The position numbers were made by a program, and so were the translations under genes. A DNA stretch of 16,376 nt from an uncultured Gammaproteobacteria bacterium (GTDB taxonomy: Bacteria; Pseudomonadota; Gammaproteobacteria; Chromatiales; Chromatiaceae), in NCBI GenBank assembly GCA_937926265.1, contig CALAZS010000030.1, positions 1 through 16,376 of the forward strand, given 5' to 3'. The notes below the pieces were generated by a model, which saw only the letters and a list, made by a program, of their open reading frames with translations, searched no databases and was not told where the DNA came from. This document shows, one piece after another, positions 7,013 to 14,293 of the stretch. Every line of letters begins with the position of its first letter. Positions within the stretch are counted from its first letter, which is position 1.

Positions 7013-8011
7013 ATGAGTAAAGTTGCTGTATTAGGTGCGGGATCCTGGGGAACGGCACTGGCCATACAGCTTGCTCGAAGTGACCTTGATGTATTCCTGT
7101 GGGGCCATCTTGAATCTGAAATTGCACAAATTCAGCATAGCCGTGAAAACGCTCACTACCTGCCTGGCATAAACTTACCTGATAACTTACAGGCTTACTC
7201 CGACTTACAAGTCTGCGTTAAAGATGCCGAAGAAGTTTTAATTGTTGTACCGAGTCATGCCTTTTCTTCGGTAGTCAGACAACTTAAACCCCTGGTTTCT
7301 GAAAACACCCGAATCAGTTGGGCAAGCAAGGGGCTGTCTCCGGAAAACAATGCCCTTCTGAGTGATGTCTGCCGAAACATTCTTGGTCCTCAACAATCCC
7401 TGGCAGTTGTATCAGGACCGACTTTCGCTATGGAAGTTGCTCGTGGTCTGCCTACCGCTATAGTTATCGCATCCGAACAGGAAAAGCACGCTGAAAAACT
7501 GGCATCGTATCTTCAAAACGGTGCATTTCGCCCCTATACCAGCAATGATGTTATCGGTGTTCAGGTTGGCGGCGCCGCCAAAAATGTTATGGCCATTGCC
7601 GCCGGCATATCTGATGGCCTGGGCTATGGAGCAAACTCCCGTGCTGCGTTGATTTCAAGAGGACTGGCCGAAATATCCCGCTTTGGTCTTGCCCTGGGTG
7701 GTCAAGCAGAAACCTTTATGGGACTGGCCGGTCTTGGTGACCTGGTACTTACCTGTACTGACGACCAGTCACGCAACCGCAGACTTGGGCTGGCGCTGGC
7801 CGGTGGAAAATCCATCGAACAGGCCAGAGAAGAAATTGGCCAGGAGGTAGAAGGCATCGGCACCACCCGTGAAGTGTTTCTCAAGGCTAAGGAAATAGGT
7901 GTTGAAATGCCTATAACAGACCAGGCTTACAAGGTGCTTTATGAGAATATGCCCCCCGAGAAAGCCGTTCAGTCATTGCTTTCTCGCCAGGTTAAGGCAG
8001 AAAATAATTAG
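7013..8011 (+). CDS. gpsA: NAD(P)-dependent glycerol-3-phosphate dehydrogenase
   Basis: This 332-residue cytoplasmic enzyme reduces dihydroxyacetone phosphate to sn-glycerol 3-phosphate, the backbone for membrane phospholipids. The N-terminal Rossmann motif GAGSWGTALA (8-17) is followed by the ASKGL lysine (K106), the SGPTFAMEVARGLPTA segment (134-149), and the catalytic lysine K190 in GGAAKNVMAIAAGISDGLGYG. The C-terminal helical domain carries GLAGLGDLVLTC and the substrate arginine region SRNRRLG. Length and motifs are standard. It follows secB by 9 bases. Its TAG stop overlaps the stop of the convergent trmL by 4 bases, and no intrinsic terminator is visible at this junction. Confidence 0.97.
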   Translation: MSKVAVLGAGSWGTALAIQLARSDLDVFLWGHLESEIAQIQHSRENAHYLPGINLPDNLQAYSDLQVCVKDAEEVLIVVPSHAFSSVVRQLKPLVSENTRISWASKGLSPENNALLSDVCRNILGPQQSLAVVSGPTFAMEVARGLPTAIVIASEQEKHAEKLASYLQNGAFRPYTSNDVIGVQVGGAAKNVMAIAAGISDGLGYGANSRAALISRGLAEISRFGLALGGQAETFMGLAGLGDLVLTCTDDQSRNRRLGLALAGGKSIEQAREEIGQEVEGIGTTREVFLKAKEIGVEMPITDQAYKVLYENMPPEKAVQSLLSRQVKAENN

Positions 8012-8472
8012 ACGCTGTTTTTAAACCCTGTATGACGCCAGGCCTCATACACAAACACCGAAACTGCATTTGACAGGTTCATGCTGCGGCTGTCTGGCAG
8101 CATTGGCAGCCTCAGGCAGTTTTCCAGGCCCTGCTCATGCAGTATTGAATCAGGCAGGCCGCGGGTTTCGGGCCCAAACAAAAGATAGTCGCCTTGCTGG
8201 TAAGTCACATCCGAATAGTGGCGCTTGCCCTTGGTTGAGCAGGCATAAATATTTTCTGGTGACGTTTTATTAATAAAGTCTTCCCAGTTATCATAAACCT
8301 CAACACTGGCCCATTCATGGTAATCAAGCCCGGCCCGGCGCATGCGTTTATCATCAAGTTCAAAACCCAACGGTTTGATCAGATGCAGTGTACAGCCAGT
8401 GTTGGCGCAAAGTCGTATAATATTGCCCGTGTTGGGGGGAATCTCAGGCTGGTAAAGTACGATATTAAACAT
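8008..8472 (-). CDS. trmL: tRNA (cytidine/uridine(34)-2'-O-)-methyltransferase TrmL
   Basis: This 154-residue SPOUT-class methyltransferase acts on the wobble base of certain leucine tRNAs using S-adenosylmethionine. Motifs in order: NIVLYQPEIPPNTGNIIRLCANTG (3-26), the RMRRAGLDYHEW segment (43-54), and the trefoil-knot SAM-binding parts LLFGPETRGLP (97-107) and LRLPMLPDSRSMNLSNAVSVFVYEAWRHTGF (about 120-150). The length equals that of E. coli TrmL to within a few residues. There is no strong ribosome site ahead of the ATG at 8472. The gene is divergent from the dihydroorotate dehydrogenase gene across only 50 bases and convergent with gpsA. Confidence 0.95.
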   Translation of the reverse strand: MFNIVLYQPEIPPNTGNIIRLCANTGCTLHLIKPLGFELDDKRMRRAGLDYHEWASVEVYDNWEDFINKTSPENIYACSTKGKRHYSDVTYQQGDYLLFGPETRGLPDSILHEQGLENCLRLPMLPDSRSMNLSNAVSVFVYEAWRHTGFKNSV

Positions 8473-8479
8473 TTAATCT

Positions 8480-8510
8480 TATTCACTCTTGGTAATCTAT
8501 TCACTTTTGG
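8480..8510. repeat. 13-bp direct repeat between trmL and pyrD-like gene
   Basis: TATTCACTCTTGG (8480-8492) recurs as TATTCACTTTTGG (8498-8510) with one mismatch and an 18-base period. The pair fills most of the 50-base divergent intergenic region, so it must overlap the 5' control elements of at least one gene. A sequence duplication or a tandem protein site could explain it. Confidence 0.5.
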
Positions 8511-8522
8511 AAAATATGACCG

Positions 8523-9491
8523 ATGACAAACGCAGCAGATTTATTACAAACTGACTTTTGTGGCATGCATTTTCAAACACCTCTGGTGTTACTGTCCGGC
8601 TGCGTTGGCTTTGGTGAAGAGTACACACGCATAAAAGGTTTTTCCAATGAAGATGTGGGAGCCGTTTGTCTTAAGGGCACAACCCAGACTGCCCGGTCAG
8701 GTAATGCACCTCACCGTATTTATGAAACACCCGCCGGTATGTTAAATGCAATTGGCCTGCAAAACCCCGGTGTTGATTACGTGGTTGACAGTATACTGCC
8801 GGAACTGGATTTCAATGAAACCCGTTTTATTGCGAATGTCTCCGGTTCCACTATTGAAGAGTATATCTATGTCACCGAGCGATTTGATGATTCTGCAATT
8901 GATGCCATAGAAATCAATATCTCCTGTCCGAATGTTAAGGAAGGCGGTGTCGCCTTCGGTAATGACCCGGACATGTCTGCACGGGTTGTTGCTGCCTGCC
9001 GCAAAGTGACTGACAAACCACTGATAACGAAATTATCACCGAACCAGACTGACATTGCCCATAATGCCAGACTTTGCATCGATGCCGGCAGTGATGCCTT
9101 TGCTGTTATCAATACCCTGATGGGCATGGCAATTGACATCGAAAAACGTCAGCCGGTTATCGGCAATAACCAGGGAGGTTTGTCCGGTCCGGCGATAAAA
9201 CCAATCGCTCTTTTAAAAGTCCACCAGGTTCACCAGGTATGCCGGGAGCACAATGTGCCGATCATTGGCCAGGGCGGCATTACCACCGTTGAAGACGCAA
9301 TCGAGTTTCTCATAGCCGGTGCGTCAGCAATTGGCATTGGCACTTCTTTGTTTTATAACCCATTGATTTGTAAAGAAATGAATCAGGGCATTTCTGACTA
9401 CCTTTTAAAACACGGTTTTTCACATATCAATGAACTTATTGGTTCACTGACATTAAACCAGCCTCCACCGTCACAATGTCTTTGCGGTTGA
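8523..9491 (+). CDS. pyrD: Dihydroorotate dehydrogenase, class 1B-type catalytic subunit
   Basis: This 322-residue FMN-binding TIM barrel catalyses dihydroorotate to orotate in pyrimidine synthesis. Class 1 features: the N-terminal SGCVGFGEEYTRIKGF segment, K51 in VCLKGTT, INISCPNVKEGG with the catalytic C135 (class 2 enzymes use serine), K170 in ITKLSPN, the NTLMGMAIDIEKRQP loop, GNNQGGLSGPAIKP, and the phosphate-binding IIGQGGI and IGIGTSLFYNP. There is no membrane-associating N-terminus as in the class 2 PyrD usual in gammaproteobacteria. Class 1B enzymes normally work with the iron-sulfur flavoprotein PyrK; no pyrK lies next to it here. The end (QPPPSQCLCG) is a short cysteine-containing extension beyond the usual length of about 305. 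A 9-base tandem duplication encodes HQVHQV at 234-239. The ATG at 8523 has a GGA ribosome site about 10 bases upstream. Related class 1-type oxidoreductases are possible, but the motif set favours DHODH. Confidence 0.85.
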   Translation: MTNAADLLQTDFCGMHFQTPLVLLSGCVGFGEEYTRIKGFSNEDVGAVCLKGTTQTARSGNAPHRIYETPAGMLNAIGLQNPGVDYVVDSILPELDFNETRFIANVSGSTIEEYIYVTERFDDSAIDAIEINISCPNVKEGGVAFGNDPDMSARVVAACRKVTDKPLITKLSPNQTDIAHNARLCIDAGSDAFAVINTLMGMAIDIEKRQPVIGNNQGGLSGPAIKPIALLKVHQVHQVCREHNVPIIGQGGITTVEDAIEFLIAGASAIGIGTSLFYNPLICKEMNQGISDYLLKHGFSHINELIGSLTLNQPPPSQCLCG

Positions 9492-9549
9492 AAAAAATCG
9501 TTGTAGAATTATGCCGTTTTGATTATTGATAGCCCGGATAACCAAAATC

Positions 9550-9558
9550 TGGTATGCT
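9550..9558 (+). promoter_or_regulatory. Extended -10 promoter for the small orphan gene
   Basis: TGG-TATGCT is an extended -10 motif with no good -35 at 17 bases. It predicts a start near 9565 and a leader of about 56 bases, which contains a 5-bp hairpin TCCGG-TTTA-CCGGA (9580-9593) upstream of the GGAG ribosome site (9609-9612). An alternative is TTGCGG/TAGAAT at 9482-9509. Confidence 0.4.
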
Positions 9559-9620
9559 CCGGCTTCGTTTTTAGCAGTTTCCGGTTTACCGGACTTTGAC
9601 AAGTTCTTGGAGAACATGAC

Positions 9621-9845
9621 ATGAGCGATGTAGAAGCTTTGAAAAAACAGAAAAATGACTTGATTGCTGAAATGCTTGAAATGCAGAAGCAGTTCATCGA
9701 TTTCGAACACGAAAACGGTATTTCAGGAAAAGATTACTACTATTCACAGGACGGTCTTTTGGCTGACTACAGACAACAGTACATGGAAAAAGCCATGAAA
9801 GTTGTTGACCTGTCACACGAGATTGTAGGTTCCTCCCGTTTCTGA
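9621..9845 (+). CDS. Small conserved-looking protein of unknown function
   Basis: The 74-residue product is not recognised with certainty. It is highly charged and predicted almost all helical: an N-terminal amphipathic helix (about 2-32, VEALKKQKNDLIAEMLEMQK), a short aromatic linker rich in tyrosine (GKDYYYSQDG, about 36-46), and a second helix (about 47-68, LADYRQQYMEKAMKVVDL). No signal peptide, membrane segment or cysteine is present, so it should be cytoplasmic. It is a real gene by its context: a GGAG ribosome site 8 bases before the ATG, a promoter-like motif upstream and a strong intrinsic terminator 28 bases after the stop. It is therefore a single-gene unit, flanked by the dihydroorotate dehydrogenase and HDOD genes. 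A small helical protein of this shape could be an oligomer or partner protein, but no function can be assigned. Confidence 0.8.
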   Translation: MSDVEALKKQKNDLIAEMLEMQKQFIDFEHENGISGKDYYYSQDGLLADYRQQYMEKAMKVVDLSHEIVGSSRF

Positions 9846-9872
9846 GCAACTTTCATAAGTTCAGATTCAAAG

Positions 9873-9898
9873 AAGCCCGTTTTTGCGGGCTTTTTTTT
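9873..9898 (+). terminator. Intrinsic terminator after the 74-residue gene
   Basis: The stem AAGCCCG/CGGGCTT has a 6-base loop (TTTTTG) and runs into eight T residues. It is a textbook rho-independent terminator on the plus strand. Confidence 0.92.
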
Positions 9899-9936
9899 GC
9901 CTGTTTAATTTTGCGAGCTTTTTTTCTGTATTGATA

Positions 9937-9965
9937 TTGACGCATCATCTACAACTACTTATGCT
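9937..9965 (+). promoter_or_regulatory. Sigma70 promoter for the HDOD gene
   Basis: TTGACG (9937-9942) and TATGCT (9960-9965) are exactly 17 bases apart. The predicted start is near 9972, 23 bases before the ATG. It lies just downstream of the previous terminator, as expected for an independent unit. Confidence 0.65.
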
Positions 9966-9994
9966 CTGAAAAAAACAGGAAAAACATAAATATA

Positions 9995-11266
9995 ATGTCT
10001 GACACGGAATTAAAGATCGAAGATCTACAACAGTTTACTTCCCTAGCTGGAAGTAATGAGCTGCGCTTACAGTCCATCATTGATGAAGTACCTATCAGCC
10101 ATGCCGCCAAGGGCGAAAAAATCATTGAACTTGGGGATACTTCAGACGTTGGTTATTTCCTGTTATCTGGCGCATTGATTCTTAAAGCGGCTGATGGTGG
10201 TGTAAAAGTCATCGAAGCTGGCACCGAATCAGCCAAAAACCAGATTGCTCAACTTGTTCCGCGTCGATACCAGGTTATTGCCAGCCAACCGGTGCAATAT
10301 CTTAAGATTCCGAATAATCTGTTATCTTCCTATCAGCCAAAATCTGACGGCATCGATACCATTCTGATTGAAGAAGAGGTTGGTGCTTCCGGTGCATCGC
10401 AAATTGACTCGGAATATGCGTTCGAAAATGAAATCAGTTACAAGCTTTACCAGGAACTGAAAAACGATACGCTGGTTTTACCTTCCCTGCCTGATATTGC
10501 CGTACGAATTGGCAATGCACTTAAAGATGAAACCAAGACATTCAATCATATTGCCGAGATCGTTCAGACGGACCCTGCGATAAGCGCCAAGTTGATCAAA
10601 GCTGCCAATAGCGCCATGTACGGCGGCAGTAATAAAGTTGAAAGTATTTCTTCGGCGGTCATGCGTCTTGGAACCGATTTGACCCATAAGCTGGTGATGA
10701 CCTTTGCAATGAAAGAACTGTTCAGTTCCAAGTCCGCTTTGCTTAAACGTCGTATGAAAAGACTCTGGGATCACAGTGCACGTGTGGCTGCCATCTCCCA
10801 CGTGCTGGCCAAAAAACTTGGCAAGTTTGATTCCGAACAGGCGCTGCTCGGTGGCCTGGTTCATGATATCGGGGTGCTGGCTATTATCAATTACGCAGCA
10901 CAGTTCCCGGAAGCTGAGGACAACAAAACGATTCTTGATGGTACCATTCGCTCACTGCGGGGGCGGGTTGGTAGTACGATTTTGAAAAACTGGGGATTTC
11001 CTGAATGGATGCCAGAAATGGCAAATGAAGCGGAAAACTGGATGCGTTCCCCTCAGAACAAAACACCTGACTACACTGATCTTATAATTGTCTGCCAGTT
11101 ACATAGTTTTATCGGTACCGATGAAATGGCTGACACTCCACCTATTGATACTGTTCCAGCCTTCAAGCGTCTTGGTTTGAGTCAGCTTACACCCAAGATG
11201 AGTCTTAAAATTCTTGATGAAGCCAAAGAGGAAATCGCCGAGGCCCGTGCCCTGCTGACAGGTTAA
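9995..11266 (+). CDS. HDOD-domain signalling protein with N-terminal cyclic-nucleotide-binding-like domain
   Basis: This 423-residue cytoplasmic protein has two parts. Residues about 10-110 resemble a cNMP-binding beta roll (KGEKIIELGDTSDVGYFLLSGALILKA), but the phosphate-binding cassette is degenerate: no GE motif, and PRRYQV in place of PRSATV-like residues. It probably does not bind cAMP in the usual way. Residues about 148-350 form an HDOD domain: LPSLPDIAVRIGNAL, HIAEIVQTDPAISAKLIKAANSAMYGG, SISSAVMRLGTDL, LWDHSARVAAI, GGLVHDIGVLAI. Some HD residues remain (H260, H290, D291), but the full phosphodiesterase set is not evident. HDOD proteins act in regulation of motility, stress or c-di-GMP pathways; the partner cannot be told here. 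The only AGGA before the ATG is 14 bases away, which is long. The gene ends 2 bases from the convergent gene at 11269. Confidence 0.88.
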   Translation: MSDTELKIEDLQQFTSLAGSNELRLQSIIDEVPISHAAKGEKIIELGDTSDVGYFLLSGALILKAADGGVKVIEAGTESAKNQIAQLVPRRYQVIASQPVQYLKIPNNLLSSYQPKSDGIDTILIEEEVGASGASQIDSEYAFENEISYKLYQELKNDTLVLPSLPDIAVRIGNALKDETKTFNHIAEIVQTDPAISAKLIKAANSAMYGGSNKVESISSAVMRLGTDLTHKLVMTFAMKELFSSKSALLKRRMKRLWDHSARVAAISHVLAKKLGKFDSEQALLGGLVHDIGVLAIINYAAQFPEAEDNKTILDGTIRSLRGRVGSTILKNWGFPEWMPEMANEAENWMRSPQNKTPDYTDLIIVCQLHSFIGTDEMADTPPIDTVPAFKRLGLSQLTPKMSLKILDEAKEEIAEARALLTG

Positions 11267-11268
11267 TT

Positions 11269-11667
11269 TTATTTTGGGCGAATGTGTTCGATATATTTTG
11301 GTACGTCCAGCATTTCAAGTTTAACCGAATCACCTTCAGCTTTTAGATGAACGTCTGAATTCTCAAAGTATAAATCACAGTGAGCATGTCCCCGACTATC
11401 GAGAGGAACCGGGATCATGTCTCGGTAAGTGTATATGTTTTCACCAACATCACCGCCTTTGCAGACAGCCGGCAGTTCAGTAAAGCCATCAAAATCTTCA
11501 ACACCGCTAAAAATCAGGTAACCTGCCTGGCTCCACTTGGTTTTTTCTACCGAGCCTGTCATGGTTTTAATAAGAATCGCCCGGGAAAAATAAATTTTTA
11601 ATTCATTATCCTGGTATTCGATTTTTTCAATTTCGCTACCATCAAGTTGAATACTGCTGCTGTCCAC
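11269..11667 (-). CDS. Unrecognised 132-residue protein, last gene of the ntrBC unit
   Basis: I do not recognise this protein. It is acidic, has no signal peptide or membrane segment, and alternates hydrophobic and polar residues in short stretches (IEKIEYQDNELKIYFSRAIL, GYLIFSGVEDF, HCDLYFENSDVHLKAEG, VKLEMLD), which suggests a mainly beta structure. Two cysteines (VCKGGD and HAHCDL) are not in a metal-motif arrangement. The start is GTG at 11667; the AAGG ribosome site 8 bases upstream overlaps the ntrC stop (TAAGG). It lies 10 bases after ntrC, so it is almost certainly co-transcribed with ntrBC. Its end is 2 bases from the convergent HDOD gene. Co-transcription hints at a link with nitrogen control, but that is inference only. 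Confidence 0.75.
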   Translation of the reverse strand: MDSSSIQLDGSEIEKIEYQDNELKIYFSRAILIKTMTGSVEKTKWSQAGYLIFSGVEDFDGFTELPAVCKGGDVGENIYTYRDMIPVPLDSRGHAHCDLYFENSDVHLKAEGDSVKLEMLDVPKYIEHIRPK

Positions 11668-11677
11668 TTACGTTACC

Positions 11678-13099
11678 TTATACTGTCTTTTCTTTGCTTT
11701 CGCCCATATCCAGCTCTTTTATTTTTCGTGTCAGTGTATTTCTACCCCAACCCAAAAGCGCTGCGGCTTCCTGTTTTTTGCCTGCAGTATACGTGAGTGT
11801 TTCCCTGATCAACACCTTCTCAAATTCGGGTAATGCAAAATTCAAAATCTCTTTTTGGCCATTTTTTAACGCATTTCTGGCCCAGTCAGCAAGCAGATCT
11901 TCCCAGTGGCCTGATGCTGATGTTATTTCACCACTGGCAGTTTTGATTTCATCAGGCAGATCATTTACTTGAACTTCCTGGCCTGCTGCCATTACCGTTA
12001 TCCAGCGGGCAATATTTTCAAGTTGTCTTACGTTACCTGGCCAGTCGAACTTTTTAAGCATGTCCTGCGCATCAGGTTGCAGTTGTTTACATTGAATTTT
12101 CAGTTCATCTGCTGCCTGCTGCAGAAAATAGTCCATTAAAAATGTAATATATTCACGCCTTTCCCGCAGGGATGGAATTTTTATTCGAAACACATTTAAT
12201 CGATGAAACAGGTCTTCCCTGAATTTGCCTTCAGCTACGAGTTTTTCCAGGTTCTGGTGGGTTGCGGCAATAATCCGAACATCAACCCTGATAGGTTCAT
12301 GACTTCCGACTGGATAAAACTCACCATCGGCAAGTACTCTCAACAGCCTGGTCTGCAGTTCCGCCGGCATGTCGCCTATTTCATCGAGAAACAGCGTGCC
12401 ATTGTTTGCCTGTTCAAAACGCCCTCGTCTTTTTGACTGCGCGCCGGTAAAGGCACCTTTTTCGTGACCAAACAGTTCCGATTCCAACAGGTCCCTCGGA
12501 ATTGCCGCCATGTTCAAAGCAATGAAAGATTCTTCACTTCGAAGACTGTGGTTATGCAACGCTTTGGCAACAAGTTCTTTACCGGTACCCGACTCACCGT
12601 TGATCAAAACCGTTACGTTTGATCTGGCCAGGCGGCCGATTGCCCTGAAAACATCCTGCATTGCAGGCGCTTCACCGATAATTTCCTTGCTCAGAGACGG
12701 CTTTGTTTCATCTGGCTGCTCAATTTCCCGACTGACCCGGCAGGCTCTTTGCACCTGATCGATAGCCTCTTTAATATCAAACGGCTTTGGCAGATATTCA
12801 AACGCGCCCCTGTGATAAGCGGATACCGCACTATCCAGGTCTGAATGGGCTGTCATGATAATGACCGGCAGGTTCGGAAAACTGTCTTTTATCTGTTTGA
12901 GAAGTTCAAACCCGTCCAAGCCCGGCATTCTCACATCGGAAAGAATTGCATTAGGCTGATGCCTGGCCAACCTGTTCATCAGGTTATTGCCATTTTCAAA
13001 ACTTTCGACTTTTATTTGCGCCTTTTTCAGCGCCTTTTCCAATACCCATCGAATCGATTTATCATCATCGACTACCCAGACTTCATCTGTCTGTGTCAT
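11678..13099 (-). CDS. glnG: Nitrogen regulation response regulator NtrC (sigma54 activator)
   Basis: The 473-residue NtrC (also called GlnG) activates sigma54 promoters when phosphorylated by NtrB under nitrogen limitation. Domains: receiver (1-120) with acidic pocket DDD at 11-13, phospho-acceptor D55 (LSDVRMPG), T83 and K105; AAA+ domain (about 140-370) with Walker A GESGTGKE (168-175), the sigma54-contacting GAFTGA (215-220), Walker B LFLDEIGD and WPGNVRQLENIARW (353-366); a linker; and a Fis-type helix-turn-helix at the end (QEAAALLGWGRNTLTRKIKEL). I chose the ATG at 13099, which directly precedes the receiver (MTQTDEVWVVDDD) and has GGAG upstream; an ATG 60 bases earlier would add non-family residues. 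It overlaps ntrB by 17 bases. NtrC-type sites occur at 14294, 16046 and 16077. Confidence 0.97.
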   Translation of the reverse strand: MTQTDEVWVVDDDKSIRWVLEKALKKAQIKVESFENGNNLMNRLARHQPNAILSDVRMPGLDGFELLKQIKDSFPNLPVIIMTAHSDLDSAVSAYHRGAFEYLPKPFDIKEAIDQVQRACRVSREIEQPDETKPSLSKEIIGEAPAMQDVFRAIGRLARSNVTVLINGESGTGKELVAKALHNHSLRSEESFIALNMAAIPRDLLESELFGHEKGAFTGAQSKRRGRFEQANNGTLFLDEIGDMPAELQTRLLRVLADGEFYPVGSHEPIRVDVRIIAATHQNLEKLVAEGKFREDLFHRLNVFRIKIPSLRERREYITFLMDYFLQQAADELKIQCKQLQPDAQDMLKKFDWPGNVRQLENIARWITVMAAGQEVQVNDLPDEIKTASGEITSASGHWEDLLADWARNALKNGQKEILNFALPEFEKVLIRETLTYTAGKKQEAAALLGWGRNTLTRKIKELDMGESKEKTV

Positions 13100-14183
13100 C
13101 TTCTTTACTCTCCAGAGGAATCCAAATTGTGAAAACCGTTTTTCCTGGTCGACTTTCACATTGAATAAGACCGTTATGTTTGTTTATTAATGACTGGGAT
13201 ATTGACAATCCCACACCGACGCCGCCTTCAGTAGCGGTCACCATCGGGAAAAATATTTTTTCGCGGATTTCTTCAGGTATTCCCGGGCCATTGTCGATTA
13301 CCTGAATTTTTGCCACCAGCTTGTGCCTTTTTGAACCAAGTGTCATTTGACGGGCAACCCGTGTTTTCAGGGTGATTTTTGGATCGGCAGTTTTGGCCAG
13401 TGCGCTCACAGCATTTTTTACAATATTCAAAATCGATTGAATCAACTGGTCATTGTCACCGTAAAGATCTGGAATACTCGGATCATAATCACGCCATACT
13501 TCTACCGCCGGGTTTTCTGCTATGACCAGGGTTCGGACTCTTTCGATAACATCGTGAATATTGAGTAACTGTTTTTTGGGAAGCTTGTTAGGGCCAAGCA
13601 TTCGATCAACAAGCTGCTGCAAGCGATCGGCTTCCTCAATAATTATCTGTGTATATTCCTTGAGTTCGTTCGACAACAGCTCGGCTTCCAGTAATTGAGC
13701 TGCACCGCGTATACCACCCAGCGGGTTTTTAATTTCATGTGCCAAACCCCTGACCAGTGAGCGGGTCACACTATGTTGGGATATGAGGTTTTCTTCACGA
13801 GAAATCCTGACATGACGATCGAGTAACTGAATCTCAACCAGCAAACCGTTTTCTATAGGCTTGCCTCCAGTGACAGGAATGATTGAACAGTCCACCAGTA
13901 CATGGGTCTTATCTGGCAGGGGCAGTCTAACTTCACGTTCAGTTATCGGTTGTTTATTTTCCAGGGCATTTTGAAGATTTATCCCGACGACTTCTTCCGG
14001 GCACTTCATCAGGTCACAGGCCTTTTGCCCCACCATGTTTCTTTCACTGGCAGAAAAAAGCATTTCACCGGCCGGGTTGATGTAAACCAGCTTCAACTCA
14101 TGATCGAAATACATAATTACAGAATCAAGATGATCCAGTACTCGCTCTAGAGTTGTGCTTTTATTCACGTTTTCTTTTTGCAT
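13083..14183 (-). CDS. glnL: Nitrogen regulation sensor histidine kinase/phosphatase NtrB
   Basis: The 366-residue NtrB (GlnL) is a soluble kinase that phosphorylates or dephosphorylates NtrC under control of PII. An N-terminal PAS domain (about 12-125, LERVLDHLDSVIMYFDHELKLVYINPAGEML) precedes the dimerisation/phosphorylation helix with H149 in RGLAHEIKNPLGGIRGAAQLLE. The ATP-binding domain follows, with the N box at N257 (NIVKNAVSAL), the G1 box DNGPGIP (297-303), the F box FFPMVTATEGGVGVGLSIS, and a final TVFTIWIP strand. No membrane segments are present, as expected. The start at 14183 is close to the PAS domain; a GTG at codon 6 is an alternative and would suit the nearby -24/-12 element better. 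The upstream AGAAG is a weak ribosome site. It overlaps ntrC by 17 bases. Confidence 0.97.
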   Translation of the reverse strand: MQKENVNKSTTLERVLDHLDSVIMYFDHELKLVYINPAGEMLFSASERNMVGQKACDLMKCPEEVVGINLQNALENKQPITEREVRLPLPDKTHVLVDCSIIPVTGGKPIENGLLVEIQLLDRHVRISREENLISQHSVTRSLVRGLAHEIKNPLGGIRGAAQLLEAELLSNELKEYTQIIIEEADRLQQLVDRMLGPNKLPKKQLLNIHDVIERVRTLVIAENPAVEVWRDYDPSIPDLYGDNDQLIQSILNIVKNAVSALAKTADPKITLKTRVARQMTLGSKRHKLVAKIQVIDNGPGIPEEIREKIFFPMVTATEGGVGVGLSISQSLINKHNGLIQCESRPGKTVFTIWIPLESKEDDTDR

Positions 14184-14194
14184 CGAATCTTCTT

Positions 14195-14210
14195 AGCAAT
14201 AACTGAACCA
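14195..14210 (-). promoter_or_regulatory. Possible sigma54 -24/-12 element in front of ntrB
   Basis: On the minus strand TGGTTC-AGTTA-TTGCT has GG and GC separated by 10 bases and a perfect -12 block. The -24 block matches 4 of 6 bases. The implied start is near 14184, directly before the ATG, leaving essentially no leader. It overlaps a weak NtrC-like dyad, so the match may be incidental. Confidence 0.35.
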
Positions 14211-14219
14211 TTTTGGCTG
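14205..14219. promoter_or_regulatory. Weak NtrC-like dyad near the ntrB start
   Basis: GAACCATTTTGGCTG matches the perfect site of this window (GCACCATTTTGGTGC read on the same strand) at 11 of 15 positions. Its centre is 89 bases from the strong site at 14294-14308. A weak promoter-proximal site could serve autoregulation. Confidence 0.3.
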
Positions 14220-14293
14220 TTACTGTAAGTAACTGATTTTTTATGCTTTAAACCCTTACAATAATTTACCTTTTGCTAAATATAACAAAATGC

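Noticed and set aside
8516..8554. Twelve-codon reading frame starting 7 bases before the pyrD start
   Set aside because: It is out of frame, has no better ribosome site and encodes nothing recognisable; chance is the simplest explanation.
13100..13159. Upstream ATG that would extend NtrC by 20 residues
   Set aside because: The extra residues do not belong to the receiver fold. The ATG at 13099 starts directly before it and has a GGAG ribosome site.
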